Source: an uncultured Tenacibaculum sp.
GTDB taxonomy: Bacteria; Bacteroidota; Bacteroidia; Flavobacteriales; Flavobacteriaceae
Direction: 5' to 3'
DNA length: 64,000 bases
Assembly (NCBI RefSeq): GCF_947495995.1
Contig: NZ_CANMAX010000001.1
Span: forward strand, 1,044,068-1,108,067
The translations under genes and the position numbers were made by a program. Under the pieces are notes generated by a model, which was not told where the DNA came from, did not search any database, and was given only the letters and a program-made list of their open reading frames with translations. Positions 54,480 to 63,692 of the stretch are shown piece after piece. The number at the start of each line of letters is the position of its first letter. Within the stretch, counting starts at the first letter, position 1.

Positions 54480-55412
54480 TTATAGATTATTATTGATGTA
54501 GTTTAAACAGAAATTTTTATCCAGTTCTAGTTGTTTAGTTAAAGCTTCAATAGAATCGAATTTTTGTTCTTCTCTTATGAAGTAAATAAGCTTGGTTCTT
54601 AAAATAGCATCATATAAATTCCCAGAATAATCAAAGAAATTAACTTCAATAGTTTGGTTTCTTCCATCTACAGTAGGTCGGTTTCCAATATTCATCATAC
54701 CATAATACATTGTATTGTCAATAGTAGATTTTACTAAGTAAACTCCAGATTTAGGAATCAATTTGTAATCTTCTTCAATGGTAATGTTAGCAGTTGGGTA
54801 TCCGATTTTATTCCCAAGGTTATTTCCAGAAACTACTTTTCCTTTCAGAGAAAAATTATAACCCAAATAATCGTTTGCTGTTTTAAGATTTCCTTCTTTT
54901 AAAGCATTTCTAATTTTTGTAGAACTCACAGCAACGCTATCAATATCTTGAGCAGGTATTTCTTCCACCTCGAAATTATAGATGTGAGAAAAATCTGTTA
55001 ATTGTTCTATGTTACCTTCTCTATTTTTTCCAAAATGATGATCGTACCCAATAATTAATTTTGAAGTTTTTAATTGATTTACCAATATATTTCTAACAAA
55101 ATCTAATGCGGTTAGTCTAGAAAATTCTTTACTAAAAGGATGAATAATTAAATAATCTAATCCGATTTTCTCAAGTAAGTCAATACGCTCATTTATAGTG
55201 TTTATCAACTTAACCGAAGCTTCTTTTTGAAGCACCATTCTTGGATGAGGAAAGAAAGTTAGTAGTACAGACTTTTTATCGTTCTTTTTAGCTTGATCAA
55301 CTAATTTTTTTATTATCTTTTGATGTCCAATATGAACTCCATCAAATGTACCTATTGTAACATAGGTTTCGTGAGTCGGAGTAAAGTCTGAAATAGAAAA
55401 AACAGTTTCCAA
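54480..55412 (-). CDS. ribF: bifunctional riboflavin kinase / FAD synthetase
   Basis: The 310-residue enzyme turns riboflavin into FMN and FAD. The N-terminal nucleotidyltransferase half has TIGTFDGVHIGHQKII and SSTKIRNALKEGN. The C-terminal flavokinase half starts at GKVVSGNNLGNKIGYPTANI and holds GMMNIGNRPTV. The order is the usual one. A TAAATTTG element lies upstream (55433-55440, minus strand). Confidence 0.95.
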   Translation of the reverse strand: METVFSISDFTPTHETYVTIGTFDGVHIGHQKIIKKLVDQAKKNDKKSVLLTFFPHPRMVLQKEASVKLINTINERIDLLEKIGLDYLIIHPFSKEFSRLTALDFVRNILVNQLKTSKLIIGYDHHFGKNREGNIEQLTDFSHIYNFEVEEIPAQDIDSVAVSSTKIRNALKEGNLKTANDYLGYNFSLKGKVVSGNNLGNKIGYPTANITIEEDYKLIPKSGVYLVKSTIDNTMYYGMMNIGNRPTVDGRNQTIEVNFFDYSGNLYDAILRTKLIYFIREEQKFDSIEALTKQLELDKNFCLNYINNNL

Positions 55413-55596
55413 ATGCTATAATATTGTTTATGCAAATTTACAAGTAAAATGTACAATACGATACATTGATCTGTAAAATGTGATAATATTAAAAAAAAGA
55501 CCTCTTTATTGATTAAATAGTAATAAAAACTGTCAAAATATTTTAGGAATGAAAAAAAATCGTATTTTGCGATATAGTTAACAAATTATTTACATT

Positions 55597-58428
55597 ATGA
55601 TGAAAAAATTATTATTAGCTGCCATTATGTTATTGAGCAGCTCATTAATGATTGCACAAACCACCATTACTGGTACGGTAAATGATGCATCTCTTGGTGG
55701 ACCCTTGCCGGGGGCCGATATTAAAGTCGCAAGGAAGGCGGTAGGTACAACTACAGATTTCGATGGGAAATTTACTTTAACAGTAACGGACACTCCACCA
55801 TTTACAATAGTGATTTCTTCCTTAGGTTATCAATCTCAAACTGTAGAGATCACAAAAAACAATCAAGTTATTACAGTTGCGTTAAAAGAAAATGCAACAG
55901 CATTAGATGAAGTAGTAGTTTCTGCGTCGAGAACACCAGAACGAATTATGGAATCTCCTGTAACTGTTGAAAGATTTGATTCTAGAGCAATTAAAAATAC
56001 ATCTTCTCCTTCTTTCTACGATGGTTTAGAAAACCTTAAAGGTGTAGATATCAATACAAATAGTTTAACATTTAAGTCTGTAAATACAAGAGGTTTCGCA
56101 ACTTTTGCAAATACTCGTTTTATGCAGTTAGTAGATGGAATGGATAATTCTTCTCCTGCATTAAACTTTGCTTTAGGTAACTTATTAGGTTTATCTGAGT
56201 TAGATGTAAAGAGTGTTGAATTACTTCCTGGTGCTTCTTCTGCATTATATGGTGCAAATGCATTTAACGGAATTATGTTTATGACTAGTAAAAGTCCATT
56301 CGATGACACAGGAATTAGTGTTGTTGCTAAAACAGGATTAACTAGTCAACAAGCTGCTGGCGATAATGAGTTTTATGATACTAGTATCCGTATGGCTCAT
56401 ACATTTAGTGATTATTTCGCAGCTAAAGCTACTTTTTCTTACTTAAAAGGTACTGAGTGGTTTGCTACAGATTATAGAAACACAGCAAATGGAGATTACA
56501 TCGCTGGAGATAGAAATACAGATATCAACTTTGATGGTTTAAATGTTTATGGTGATGAGGTTTCTACAAACGTTAGAGGTGTTGCACAAATTCTTGAATC
56601 TAGAGGTTTAATTCCTTCAGGAGCTTCTGCTTTAATACCTAGTGTTGATGTGAGTAGAACTGGATACAACGAAGAAGATTTAATGGATTATGATGCAAGA
56701 AGTATGAAGTTTGGCGCTTCATTACATTATAGACCTTTGGGTAATGATCGTTTAGAGATTATTTGGAATTCTAAATATGGTAGAGGTAATACGATTTATC
56801 AAGGTGCAAACCGTTACTATATTAAAGACTTCTTTATGGAGCAACACAAATTAGAGTTCAGAGGAAAGTATTTCTTCGTTAGAGGTTATTTAACTTCTGA
56901 GGATGCTGGTAATTCTTATGATACAAGATTTACTGCTATTAACTTAAATAGAAAGTGGAAAGACGATAACACTTGGTTCGGTGAGTATGTTGGAGGTTAT
57001 TTACAAGCAGTGTTAGGTGGTGCTACCAACGATGCTGCTCATATTGCGGCTAGAAATGCAGCACAAACTGGAGCTTTAGTTCCTGGTACTTCTGCTTTCC
57101 AACAAGCTTTTAACGAAGTAATTGCAGATCCAGATTTAGCTACAGGATCTAAATTTCAAGATCAATCTCAAATTCGTCACGTAGATGCTAATCTTAATTT
57201 AAAAGAATACATCGACTTTGCTGAAGTGCAAGTAGGAGGTTCGTACAGAGAGTATAACTTACGTTCAAATGGAACAATTTATACTGATTTTGATGGTCCA
57301 ATTACTTATGATGAGTATGGTTTATATACTCAAGTTCAAAAGAAATTAATGGATGATAGATTAAAATTAACAGGATCTATCAGATACGATAAAGCACAAA
57401 ACTTCGATGGTAATTTTTCACCAAGAATTTCTGTAGCTTATGCTGCTGGAGAAAGCAAGAATCATAACTTCAGAGCTTCATTCCAAACAGGTTTCAGAAA
57501 CCCAACTACTCAAGATCAGTACATTGGTTTAGATGTAGGTAGAGCTTTCTTAGTAGGATCTGCACCTGATAACTTATTAAGATACCAAACTCCACAAATT
57601 ACATTAAGTGGAAATGGAGCAGCAATTACTGGTCAGGCTTCATTATCAGCTTTAGGAGCTCAAGGTTATTTCAACTCGTTCTCTTTAAACTCAGTTTTAG
57701 CAGGTGCACCAACAGTTGCTAACGTAGGTTTAGTAAAGCCAGAAAAAGTAACTGCTTATGAAGTAGGGTACCGTGCTGCGATTCCAACAGGAGATAACAA
57801 ATTAAGTGTTGATTTAAGTGTTTACTATAACGAGTATGAAGATTTCATCGCAAACGAAAATGTGATTGCTCCTTTATATGGTAATGTAGATTTATCAGAT
57901 ACAGCTCCAATTGGTCCAGGTGGTGCGCAAGTTCCATTAGCTTTAGCAGCTTTATCGAACGGAGATACAGTAATTTTCAATACGTATACAAATACTGATT
58001 CTGATATTAGTTCTTATGGTGCTACTATTGGATTAAATACTAAAATATTTAACGGATTTAATGTTGGTTTAAACTATACATTATCTAAGTTTGATTTTGA
58101 TCAGTCTACAGATCCAGATTTCGAAGCTGGTTTCAATACACCGGAACATAAAGTTAAGTTCCAATTCGGACACAACAACTTATTCGAAAACTTCGGATTT
58201 AACTTCAACGTAAGATGGCAAGATGAGTACTTATGGGAATCTACATTCCACGATGCTGTAATCGATTCTCGTACAGTATTAGATGCTCAAATGAACTATA
58301 GAATTCCTTCAATCAAATCTGTGATTAAGATAGGAGGAGCTAACTTAACAGGTAAAGAGTACTTAAGTGCACCAGGTGTTGGAGCAATCGGATCTCAGTA
58401 CTTTATCTCTTGGACTATTAATAACTAA
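55597..58428 (+). CDS. TonB-dependent outer-membrane receptor
   Basis: The 943-residue receptor has a signal peptide (to about MIA/Q), a carboxypeptidase-regulatory-like domain (residues 22-110, ITGTVNDASLGGPLPGADI), and a TonB box-like LDEVVVSASRTPERI before the plug domain (to about 235). A 22-strand barrel ends in the C-terminal aromatic (SWTINN). The GDSL lipoprotein gene follows by 3 bases. The ligand is unknown; an ester-linked substrate is suggested by the partner. Residues 33-50 are encoded by unusually GC-rich codons. Confidence 0.93.
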   Translation: MMKKLLLAAIMLLSSSLMIAQTTITGTVNDASLGGPLPGADIKVARKAVGTTTDFDGKFTLTVTDTPPFTIVISSLGYQSQTVEITKNNQVITVALKENATALDEVVVSASRTPERIMESPVTVERFDSRAIKNTSSPSFYDGLENLKGVDINTNSLTFKSVNTRGFATFANTRFMQLVDGMDNSSPALNFALGNLLGLSELDVKSVELLPGASSALYGANAFNGIMFMTSKSPFDDTGISVVAKTGLTSQQAAGDNEFYDTSIRMAHTFSDYFAAKATFSYLKGTEWFATDYRNTANGDYIAGDRNTDINFDGLNVYGDEVSTNVRGVAQILESRGLIPSGASALIPSVDVSRTGYNEEDLMDYDARSMKFGASLHYRPLGNDRLEIIWNSKYGRGNTIYQGANRYYIKDFFMEQHKLEFRGKYFFVRGYLTSEDAGNSYDTRFTAINLNRKWKDDNTWFGEYVGGYLQAVLGGATNDAAHIAARNAAQTGALVPGTSAFQQAFNEVIADPDLATGSKFQDQSQIRHVDANLNLKEYIDFAEVQVGGSYREYNLRSNGTIYTDFDGPITYDEYGLYTQVQKKLMDDRLKLTGSIRYDKAQNFDGNFSPRISVAYAAGESKNHNFRASFQTGFRNPTTQDQYIGLDVGRAFLVGSAPDNLLRYQTPQITLSGNGAAITGQASLSALGAQGYFNSFSLNSVLAGAPTVANVGLVKPEKVTAYEVGYRAAIPTGDNKLSVDLSVYYNEYEDFIANENVIAPLYGNVDLSDTAPIGPGGAQVPLALAALSNGDTVIFNTYTNTDSDISSYGATIGLNTKIFNGFNVGLNYTLSKFDFDQSTDPDFEAGFNTPEHKVKFQFGHNNLFENFGFNFNVRWQDEYLWESTFHDAVIDSRTVLDAQMNYRIPSIKSVIKIGGANLTGKEYLSAPGVGAIGSQYFISWTINN

Positions 58429-58431
58429 AAA

Positions 58432-60102
58432 ATGAACAGAATGAAATTTAAATATAGTTGGTTGCCTTTTATTTTATTAGGGCTAACAGCATGTGATGTA
58501 AATAATGATCTTGACCCTATAGTTGCTGCAGAAGAAGAGGTTATTGCCGTAAATGCTAACGGAGTAGATTTTTCTAATTATATAGCAGTTGGAGCTTCTT
58601 TTACTGCTGGGTTTACAGATAATGCATTATTTATCGCAGCTCAAGAAAACTCTTTTCCAAATATTTTATCTCAGAAATTTGCTTTAGCAGGCGGAGGTAC
58701 TTTTACACAACCTTTAATGAATGATAATATTGGAGGTTTATTATTTGGAGGAACACAAATTCAAGGACCAAGATTATTCTTTGACGGAAGCGGTCCTGCT
58801 TCTTTAGCAACTTTAGGAGCTGTTCCTACTACTGATGCTGCAAATCCAGTTACTGGAGATATCAATAACTACGGAATGCCTGGTGCAAAAAGTTTCCACT
58901 TTGTGGCGCCTGGTTATGGTAGTGCAGCTGGTTTAATAGCTACACCAAGAACAGCAAATCCATATTTTGTTAGAGTTGCTTCTAGTGCAACTACTACTGT
59001 ACTTGCTGATGCGGTTGCTAAAAATCCAACATTCTTTACGTTATCTGAATTTGGAGGTAACGATGTATTAGGTTATGCTTTATCAGGTGGAGAAAGTGAC
59101 ATGACTGCTCCGAACTATAACCCGATTACTCCTACAGCTACATTTGATGCGGTTTTTGCAACTACACTTGGAGCTTTAACAGGAACTGGAGCTAAAGGTG
59201 TTGTAGGAAATGTTCCTTACATTACATCATTAGCGCACTTTACTACAGTGCCTTACAATCCTTTAGATCCTAGAGGAGATTCTGATGCAGCTACTCAATT
59301 AGCAGCTCAAATTCCATTATTAAATAATGTTTATGGTGCTATTAATCAAGTATATGCTGGAGCAGGTCAAGCAGAAAGATCTATTGTTTTTGCAACTGAT
59401 GCACCAAATGCTTTAGTAATATATGATGAAGATGCTTTTGACTTAACTATGGCTATTACAAATACATTAGCGGCTAGTCCTACTTTTGTTCCTTTTGTAG
59501 AGTCTTTAGGTTTACCAGCTGCGGCTGCGCCTTTAGTAGCTCAATTATTAGGACAACAATACGGAAAAGCTAGATCTGCTACAGCAAATGATTTATTTGT
59601 TTTACCAAGTAGTTCAGTTATTGGAACTGTAAATACAACTGCTGCTACAGCTTTAGTAACACAAAGTGGAGGTTTATTACCAGCAACTTTAGCAGGTCAA
59701 TTTTCTGCTGAAGGAATTACTTTACCATTAGCTGACAAGTGGGTGTTAACTCCACAAGAGCAAGAAGAGTTAAGAATAGCTACAGATGCTTATAATACTA
59801 CAATAGAAACAGCTGTAAATGCTGATCCGAATTTAGCTTTAGTTGATCTTAAAGGTTTATTAGAAGAAGCTGCTTCTGATACTGGAGTTCAGTTTGATGA
59901 TTTTATCTTCAACGGTAACTTAGTAACTGGAGGTTTAGTAAGTTTAGATGGAGTACATTTAACTGCTAAAGGTTATGCATTAATGGCAAATAGAATTCTA
60001 GAAGCGATTGATGGAGCGTTTGGAAGTAATTTTAAAGATGCTACAAATGGATTAGCAAAAGCTAATAATTATCCAACTAACTATTCACCTTTTTTAAGGT
60101 AA
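58432..60102 (+). CDS. GDSL/SGNH-family lipoprotein (esterase/lipase-like)
   Basis: The lipoprotein (lipobox LTAC, Cys21) has 556 residues. Block I has Ser in AVGASFTAGFTDN, block III is FGGNDVLGYAL, and the Asp-His pair is in SLDGVHLTAKGYALMAN. So all SGNH catalytic residues are present, spread over a domain with long insertions. It is coupled to the TonB-dependent receptor. A surface esterase that trims ligand before import is plausible, not shown. Confidence 0.85.
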   Translation: MNRMKFKYSWLPFILLGLTACDVNNDLDPIVAAEEEVIAVNANGVDFSNYIAVGASFTAGFTDNALFIAAQENSFPNILSQKFALAGGGTFTQPLMNDNIGGLLFGGTQIQGPRLFFDGSGPASLATLGAVPTTDAANPVTGDINNYGMPGAKSFHFVAPGYGSAAGLIATPRTANPYFVRVASSATTTVLADAVAKNPTFFTLSEFGGNDVLGYALSGGESDMTAPNYNPITPTATFDAVFATTLGALTGTGAKGVVGNVPYITSLAHFTTVPYNPLDPRGDSDAATQLAAQIPLLNNVYGAINQVYAGAGQAERSIVFATDAPNALVIYDEDAFDLTMAITNTLAASPTFVPFVESLGLPAAAAPLVAQLLGQQYGKARSATANDLFVLPSSSVIGTVNTTAATALVTQSGGLLPATLAGQFSAEGITLPLADKWVLTPQEQEELRIATDAYNTTIETAVNADPNLALVDLKGLLEEAASDTGVQFDDFIFNGNLVTGGLVSLDGVHLTAKGYALMANRILEAIDGAFGSNFKDATNGLAKANNYPTNYSPFLR

Positions 60103-60124
60103 TAGGTATATAATCATAATGTGA

Positions 60125-60155
60125 AAAGGCTGAGAATTATTCTCAGCCTTTTTTT
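60125..60155. terminator. bidirectional terminator between the GDSL gene and the 60143 gene
   Basis: An 11-bp stem AAAGGCTGAGA / TCTCAGCCTTT ends in seven T's on the plus strand; the minus strand has a shorter run. The stop of the 60143 gene lies in the right arm. Confidence 0.88.
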
Positions 60156-60370
60156 GTTTCAGAATCTTTATCTGAGTTTATAATATATTTCTTGTACTTC
60201 CCATCTTTATATCTGTGATAAATAAAAACAGGCATTAATATAAAAGACATATACATTACTCCTAACCCCATTACTATTTGAGCTTTCTCATGATTCGAAT
60301 TCAACAGATAAGCTCCAATAATCATCCATACTAGGAAAATGATAAAAAGTATACTAATGATTTTTTTCAT
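60143..60370 (-). CDS. small two-span membrane protein
   Basis: The 75-residue protein has two membrane segments (ISILFIIFLVWMIIGAYLL and VMGLGVMYMSFILMPVFIY) and a charged C-terminal tail. The family is not recognised. A TATTTTTG -7 element (60394-60401, minus strand) lies 23 bases upstream, next to the glyQS terminator, which supports an independent unit. Confidence 0.65.
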   Translation of the reverse strand: MKKIISILFIIFLVWMIIGAYLLNSNHEKAQIVMGLGVMYMSFILMPVFIYHRYKDGKYKKYIINSDKDSETKKG

Positions 60371-60400
60371 TTCTGATGTTATTTTAGATGTTACAAAAAT

Positions 60401-60434
60401 AAAAAACCTACTAACAAAAGCGTTAATAGGTTTT
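60401..60434 (-). terminator. terminator downstream of glyQS
   Basis: A 13-bp inverted repeat AAAACCTACTAAC / GTTAATAGGTTTT with loop AAAAGC; the one mismatch becomes a G-U pair on the minus strand. It ends in T's on that strand. Confidence 0.82.
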
Positions 60435-60458
60435 ATAATGTTTTTTAAGACTGGTTTT

Positions 60459-62000
60459 TTACATTTTCATTAACCAAGTTCTCATATCTACTTCTTCTTT
60501 GATAATTGCTCTTAAATCGTCTATTTTAACTCTTTTTTGTTCCATTGTGTCTCTATGACGAATGGTAACAGTATTATCTTCTAAAGTATCGTGGTCTACA
60601 GTAATACAAAACGGTGTTCCAGCTGCATCTTGTCTTCTATATCTTCTACCTACAGCATCTTTTTCATCGTAAGCAACATTGAAATCCCATTTTAGATCAT
60701 CAATAATCTTACGAGCGATTTCTGGTAATCCATCTTTTTTAACTAAAGGAAGAATAGCAGCTTTAGTTGGAGCCAAAACAGCAGGTAATTTTAAAACTAC
60801 TCTAGATGTTCCGTTTTCTAACTCTTCTTCCTGTAGAGAATTAGAGAATACAGCTAAAAACATACGATCTAATCCGATAGATGTTTCTAATACATAAGGA
60901 ACATAACTCTTGTTTTCTTCATGATCGAAATATTGTAATTTCTTTCCAGAGAATTCTTCATGCTGTTTTAAATCAAAATCAGTACGTGAGTGAATTCCTT
61001 CTAATTCTTTAAATCCGAATGGAAACTTAAATTCAATATCTGCAGCAGCATCAGCATAATGAGCTAATTTTTCATGATCATGGAAACGATAATTGTCTCC
61101 ACCCATTCCAAGAGATAAGTGCCACTTTAAACGTGTTTCTTTCCAGTGTTTATACCATTCTTGTTGTGTTCCTGGTTTAATAAAGAACTGCATTTCCATT
61201 TGTTCAAATTCACGCATTCTAAAAATGAATTGACGAGCAACGATTTCATTTCTAAAAGCTTTACCAGTTTGAGCAATTCCAAAAGGAATTTTCATTCTAC
61301 CAGTTTTTTGAACATTTAAGAAGTTTACAAATATACCTTGAGCAGTTTCTGGTCTTAAGTATACTTGCATAGAGCTATCTGCAGAAGCTCCTAATTGGGT
61401 GCCGAACATTAAGTTAAATTGCTTAACATCTGTCCAGTTTTTAGAACCAGTTAAAGGATCTGCAATTTCTAATTCTTCAATTAAAGCTTTAACATCTGCT
61501 AAATCTTCATTTTCTAGAGATTTTGCTAAACGAGAAAGAATAGCATTAATCTTTTCTTGATATCCTAAAACTCGTCCGTTAGTAGCTAAGAATTGGTCTT
61601 TATCGAAACTATCACCAAACCTTTTAGCTGCTTTTTTAACTTCTTTATCAATTTTAGTTTCAATTTTAGCACAGTAATCTTCTACTAAAACATCGGCTCT
61701 ATATCTTTTCTTTGAATCTTTGTTATCAATTAAAGGATCATTAAAGGCATCAACGTGGCCAGATGCTTTCCATGTAGTTGGGTGCATTAATATAGAGGCA
61801 TCGATTCCTACTATATTTTCGTTCATTTGAACCATTGCTTTCCACCAATACTCTCTAATATTCTTCTTTAATTCTACTCCATTTTGAGCATAATCATACA
61901 CAGCGCTTAAACCGTCATAAATTTCAGATGATTGAAATATATATCCGTACTCTTTAGCGTGAGAAATAACCTTTTTAAATTGATCTTCTTGTTTTGCCAT
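60459..62000 (-). CDS. glyQS: glycyl-tRNA synthetase (alpha2 type)
   Basis: The class II enzyme charges tRNA-Gly. The start is the ATG at 61998-62000 (MAKQEDQFKKV); the longer in-frame extension covers the promoter and is not translated. Blocks are ATGRV-like LATNGRVLGYQEKI, RPETAQGIFVNFLN, the motif 2 FRNEIVARQFIFRMREFEQM and ETSIGLDRMFLAVF. 513 residues. It is followed by a terminator. Confidence 0.96.
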   Translation of the reverse strand: MAKQEDQFKKVISHAKEYGYIFQSSEIYDGLSAVYDYAQNGVELKKNIREYWWKAMVQMNENIVGIDASILMHPTTWKASGHVDAFNDPLIDNKDSKKRYRADVLVEDYCAKIETKIDKEVKKAAKRFGDSFDKDQFLATNGRVLGYQEKINAILSRLAKSLENEDLADVKALIEELEIADPLTGSKNWTDVKQFNLMFGTQLGASADSSMQVYLRPETAQGIFVNFLNVQKTGRMKIPFGIAQTGKAFRNEIVARQFIFRMREFEQMEMQFFIKPGTQQEWYKHWKETRLKWHLSLGMGGDNYRFHDHEKLAHYADAAADIEFKFPFGFKELEGIHSRTDFDLKQHEEFSGKKLQYFDHEENKSYVPYVLETSIGLDRMFLAVFSNSLQEEELENGTSRVVLKLPAVLAPTKAAILPLVKKDGLPEIARKIIDDLKWDFNVAYDEKDAVGRRYRRQDAAGTPFCITVDHDTLEDNTVTIRHRDTMEQKRVKIDDLRAIIKEEVDMRTWLMKM

Positions 62001-62004
62001 ACTG

Positions 62005-62033
62005 CAAAAATAAAATATGGTTTGAATTATCAA
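62005..62033 (-). promoter_or_regulatory. promoter of glyQS
   Basis: On the minus strand, TTG (62031-62033), 18 bases, TATTTTTG (62005-62012), a full consensus match. Only four bases lie between TATTTTTG and the ATG, so the mRNA would start at or within the first codon. Confidence 0.75.
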
Positions 62034-62041
62034 TACTTTAT

Positions 62042-62075
62042 AAAAAAAAAAGTGAAGAATTTATTGTTCTTCACT
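62042..62075 (-). terminator. terminator after the 62101 coiled-coil gene
   Basis: A 9-bp stem AGTGAAGAA / TTCTTCACT with a 7-base loop is followed by nine T's on the minus strand. Confidence 0.88.
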
Positions 62076-62100
62076 CTCTGATCTATAAAAACTGATTTTT

Positions 62101-63006
62101 TTATCTAAGTTTTACTTCTGTTCTTCCAGTAAAATGACCATCGACATAAGTATTAATTCTATAAACACCTTTAGAAATATCGTCTCTGTTTACAAGAATT
62201 AAAGAAACTACACCTAACTGATTGTTGTCGTAGTTTGCAAAAAGATTGTCGCTGTACACAATAGTTTCTCCGCTTTTAACCTTTTTGTCTCCTTTAGAAG
62301 CAATTATTTCTCCGTTTTCATCTAAAATCTGGATTAATATTTCTTTTTTTCCAGGAGTTGTAACCGGATTAGCTTCTAAGTTAAATTTTATTTTGAAAGC
62401 ATCTGTTCTTCTAGATCTTGAAGTGGTAGTTAATTTTCCACTACTTCTTTCTTTCATAGCGGTTGCCGAAATGCTGTTAACTTTTATAACTTCAGCAATA
62501 CCAACCTTAGCTTTTAAAACTTTACGTTCTTTTAAAAGTGATCTATTTTTCTTGCTTAATGTTTTTTGAGAAGCATTTTTCTCTTCTAGTTCGTTTTTAA
62601 CTACAATATTTTCTTGTAGTAACTCATAATTCTGTTTGTTTAGTGAATCTACTTGAATAAACAACCTTCTGTTTTCTCTTTCAAGTTTTACTATTTTTCT
62701 AGAATATTTTACAATAAGGTTATAGTTAGATTTTTCTAAATTTTTTATTGAATCTCTTAATACTATAATTTTATTAATCTCTTTAACTAGTCTTTGAGAT
62801 AAATCTTTATTCTTAACATTAATATTCTTGTAATCTTCGATGATTTCATCAAGTTCTGCCTGAAGCTCTATCTTTTGTTCAGAGAAAGCATCTTCTAGTT
62901 TTTTATAGTCGCTATTCAGTTTAAAAGAATAGACTACTATTAAAATAACTAGCGTAGCTATAAGATACTTAAAACCATTAGGTTTTATACGGTTTTTAGG
63001 ACTCAT
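62101..63006 (-). CDS. membrane-anchored coiled-coil protein (paralog of 5740-6639)
   Basis: The 301-residue protein has one membrane segment (FKYLIATLVILIVVYSF), a coiled coil (about residues 30-175), then the block MKERSSGKLTTTSRSRRTD and a beta-rich C-terminal domain (KIKFNLEANPVTT ... VVSLILVNRDDISKG). The paralog at 5740 has the same order, and the block before the C-terminal domain is nearly identical. The coiled coil's loss of ATPase motifs rules out ParA. Likely a periplasmic-facing structural protein. Confidence 0.8.
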   Translation of the reverse strand: MSPKNRIKPNGFKYLIATLVILIVVYSFKLNSDYKKLEDAFSEQKIELQAELDEIIEDYKNINVKNKDLSQRLVKEINKIIVLRDSIKNLEKSNYNLIVKYSRKIVKLERENRRLFIQVDSLNKQNYELLQENIVVKNELEEKNASQKTLSKKNRSLLKERKVLKAKVGIAEVIKVNSISATAMKERSSGKLTTTSRSRRTDAFKIKFNLEANPVTTPGKKEILIQILDENGEIIASKGDKKVKSGETIVYSDNLFANYDNNQLGVVSLILVNRDDISKGVYRINTYVDGHFTGRTEVKLR

Positions 63007-63295
63007 TACTTTTATTGGGGCTTTTACTATGAGATTTTACTAAATATTACAACGGAAAAATTGTTGTTTTATTCTAATACTAAATTTTAACATTAACTAT
63101 CAAGATGTAATTAAGAGTTTGATTTTAATTACTACCAAATAGTAAAATGAAGCACAAAGTTATAATTTTTATAATAGATATTACTTTTAAAGCTAGTGTA
63201 ATTAGTTAAATAGATAGTTTTACTAGGTTTTTAGCCCGGTAATTGAATGTCTTTTGCAGGCATTTCAAGGATTTGCTGTATTTCTAAAAGGGAAT
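63007..63295. other. 289-base stretch without a gene
   Basis: No credible reading frame and no exact promoter match. A short inverted repeat TTACTA / TAGTAA lies near 63139-63155. Otherwise nothing recognised between the coiled-coil gene's start and the tRNA terminator. Confidence 0.6.
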
Positions 63296-63330
63296 AAAAA
63301 AATCCTTTAGAATTAAATCTAAAGGATTTT
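63296..63330 (-). terminator. terminator of tRNA-Arg
   Basis: An 11-bp inverted repeat AATCCTTTAGA / TCTAAAGGATT (63301-63311, 63318-63328) is followed by a T run on the minus strand. Confidence 0.88.
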
Positions 63331-63331
63331 G

Positions 63332-63405
63332 TGACCTCGGCAGGATTCAAACCTGCAACCTCTTGAGCCGTAATCAAGTGCACTATTCAGTTATGCTACG
63401 AGGCC
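63332..63405 (-). tRNA. tRNA-Arg (anticodon ACG)
   Basis: All four stems fold: acceptor GGCCTCG / CGAGGTC (one G-U pair), D stem GCA / TGC, anticodon stem CTTGA / TCAAG with loop TTACGGC, and T stem GCAGG / CCTGC with loop TTTGAAT. The anticodon ACG (63369-63371 as CGT on the plus strand) would be edited to ICG. The 3' CCA is not encoded. Confidence 0.96.
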
Positions 63406-63418
63406 GTTTTTGCGGATG

Positions 63419-63426
63419 CAAAGATA
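63419..63426 (-). promoter_or_regulatory. -7 element TATCTTTG of tRNA-Arg
   Basis: An exact TAnnTTTG match 13 bases upstream of the mature tRNA 5' end; no TTG was found at -33. Confidence 0.6.
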
Positions 63427-63449
63427 TAGCTTTTTTTTAATTCTTAAAA

Positions 63450-63677
63450 TTATTTTGAATATTCTTTTTTAAATTTTTCTAAAGCTTCGCTTGCTTTTTC
63501 ATAATCAGATTCGTGAATTAATAAATCAACTGACTGACCTAGAGTAGCAAAACCTGCTAGTCTTCCAGATTCGTGATTGTCTTTTACAATTGAAGAAATT
63601 CCGAGTTCTTCAAGAATTGAAGCTAGTCTATTCACAATTATAGCTGTTTCAGAAAAAAGTTTTACATGATCACTCAT
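63450..63677 (-). CDS. DUF2007 domain protein
   Basis: The 75-residue protein matches DUF2007 (putative signal-transducing, ferredoxin-like): IVNRLASILEELGISSIVKD, GQSVDLLIHESDYEKA, then a Lys-rich end. It lies 15 bases after the 50-codon gene, so the two are probably co-transcribed. The function is unknown. Confidence 0.85.
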   Translation of the reverse strand: MSDHVKLFSETAIIVNRLASILEELGISSIVKDNHESGRLAGFATLGQSVDLLIHESDYEKASEALEKFKKEYSK

Positions 63678-63692
63678 AGTTAAAAAATTAAA

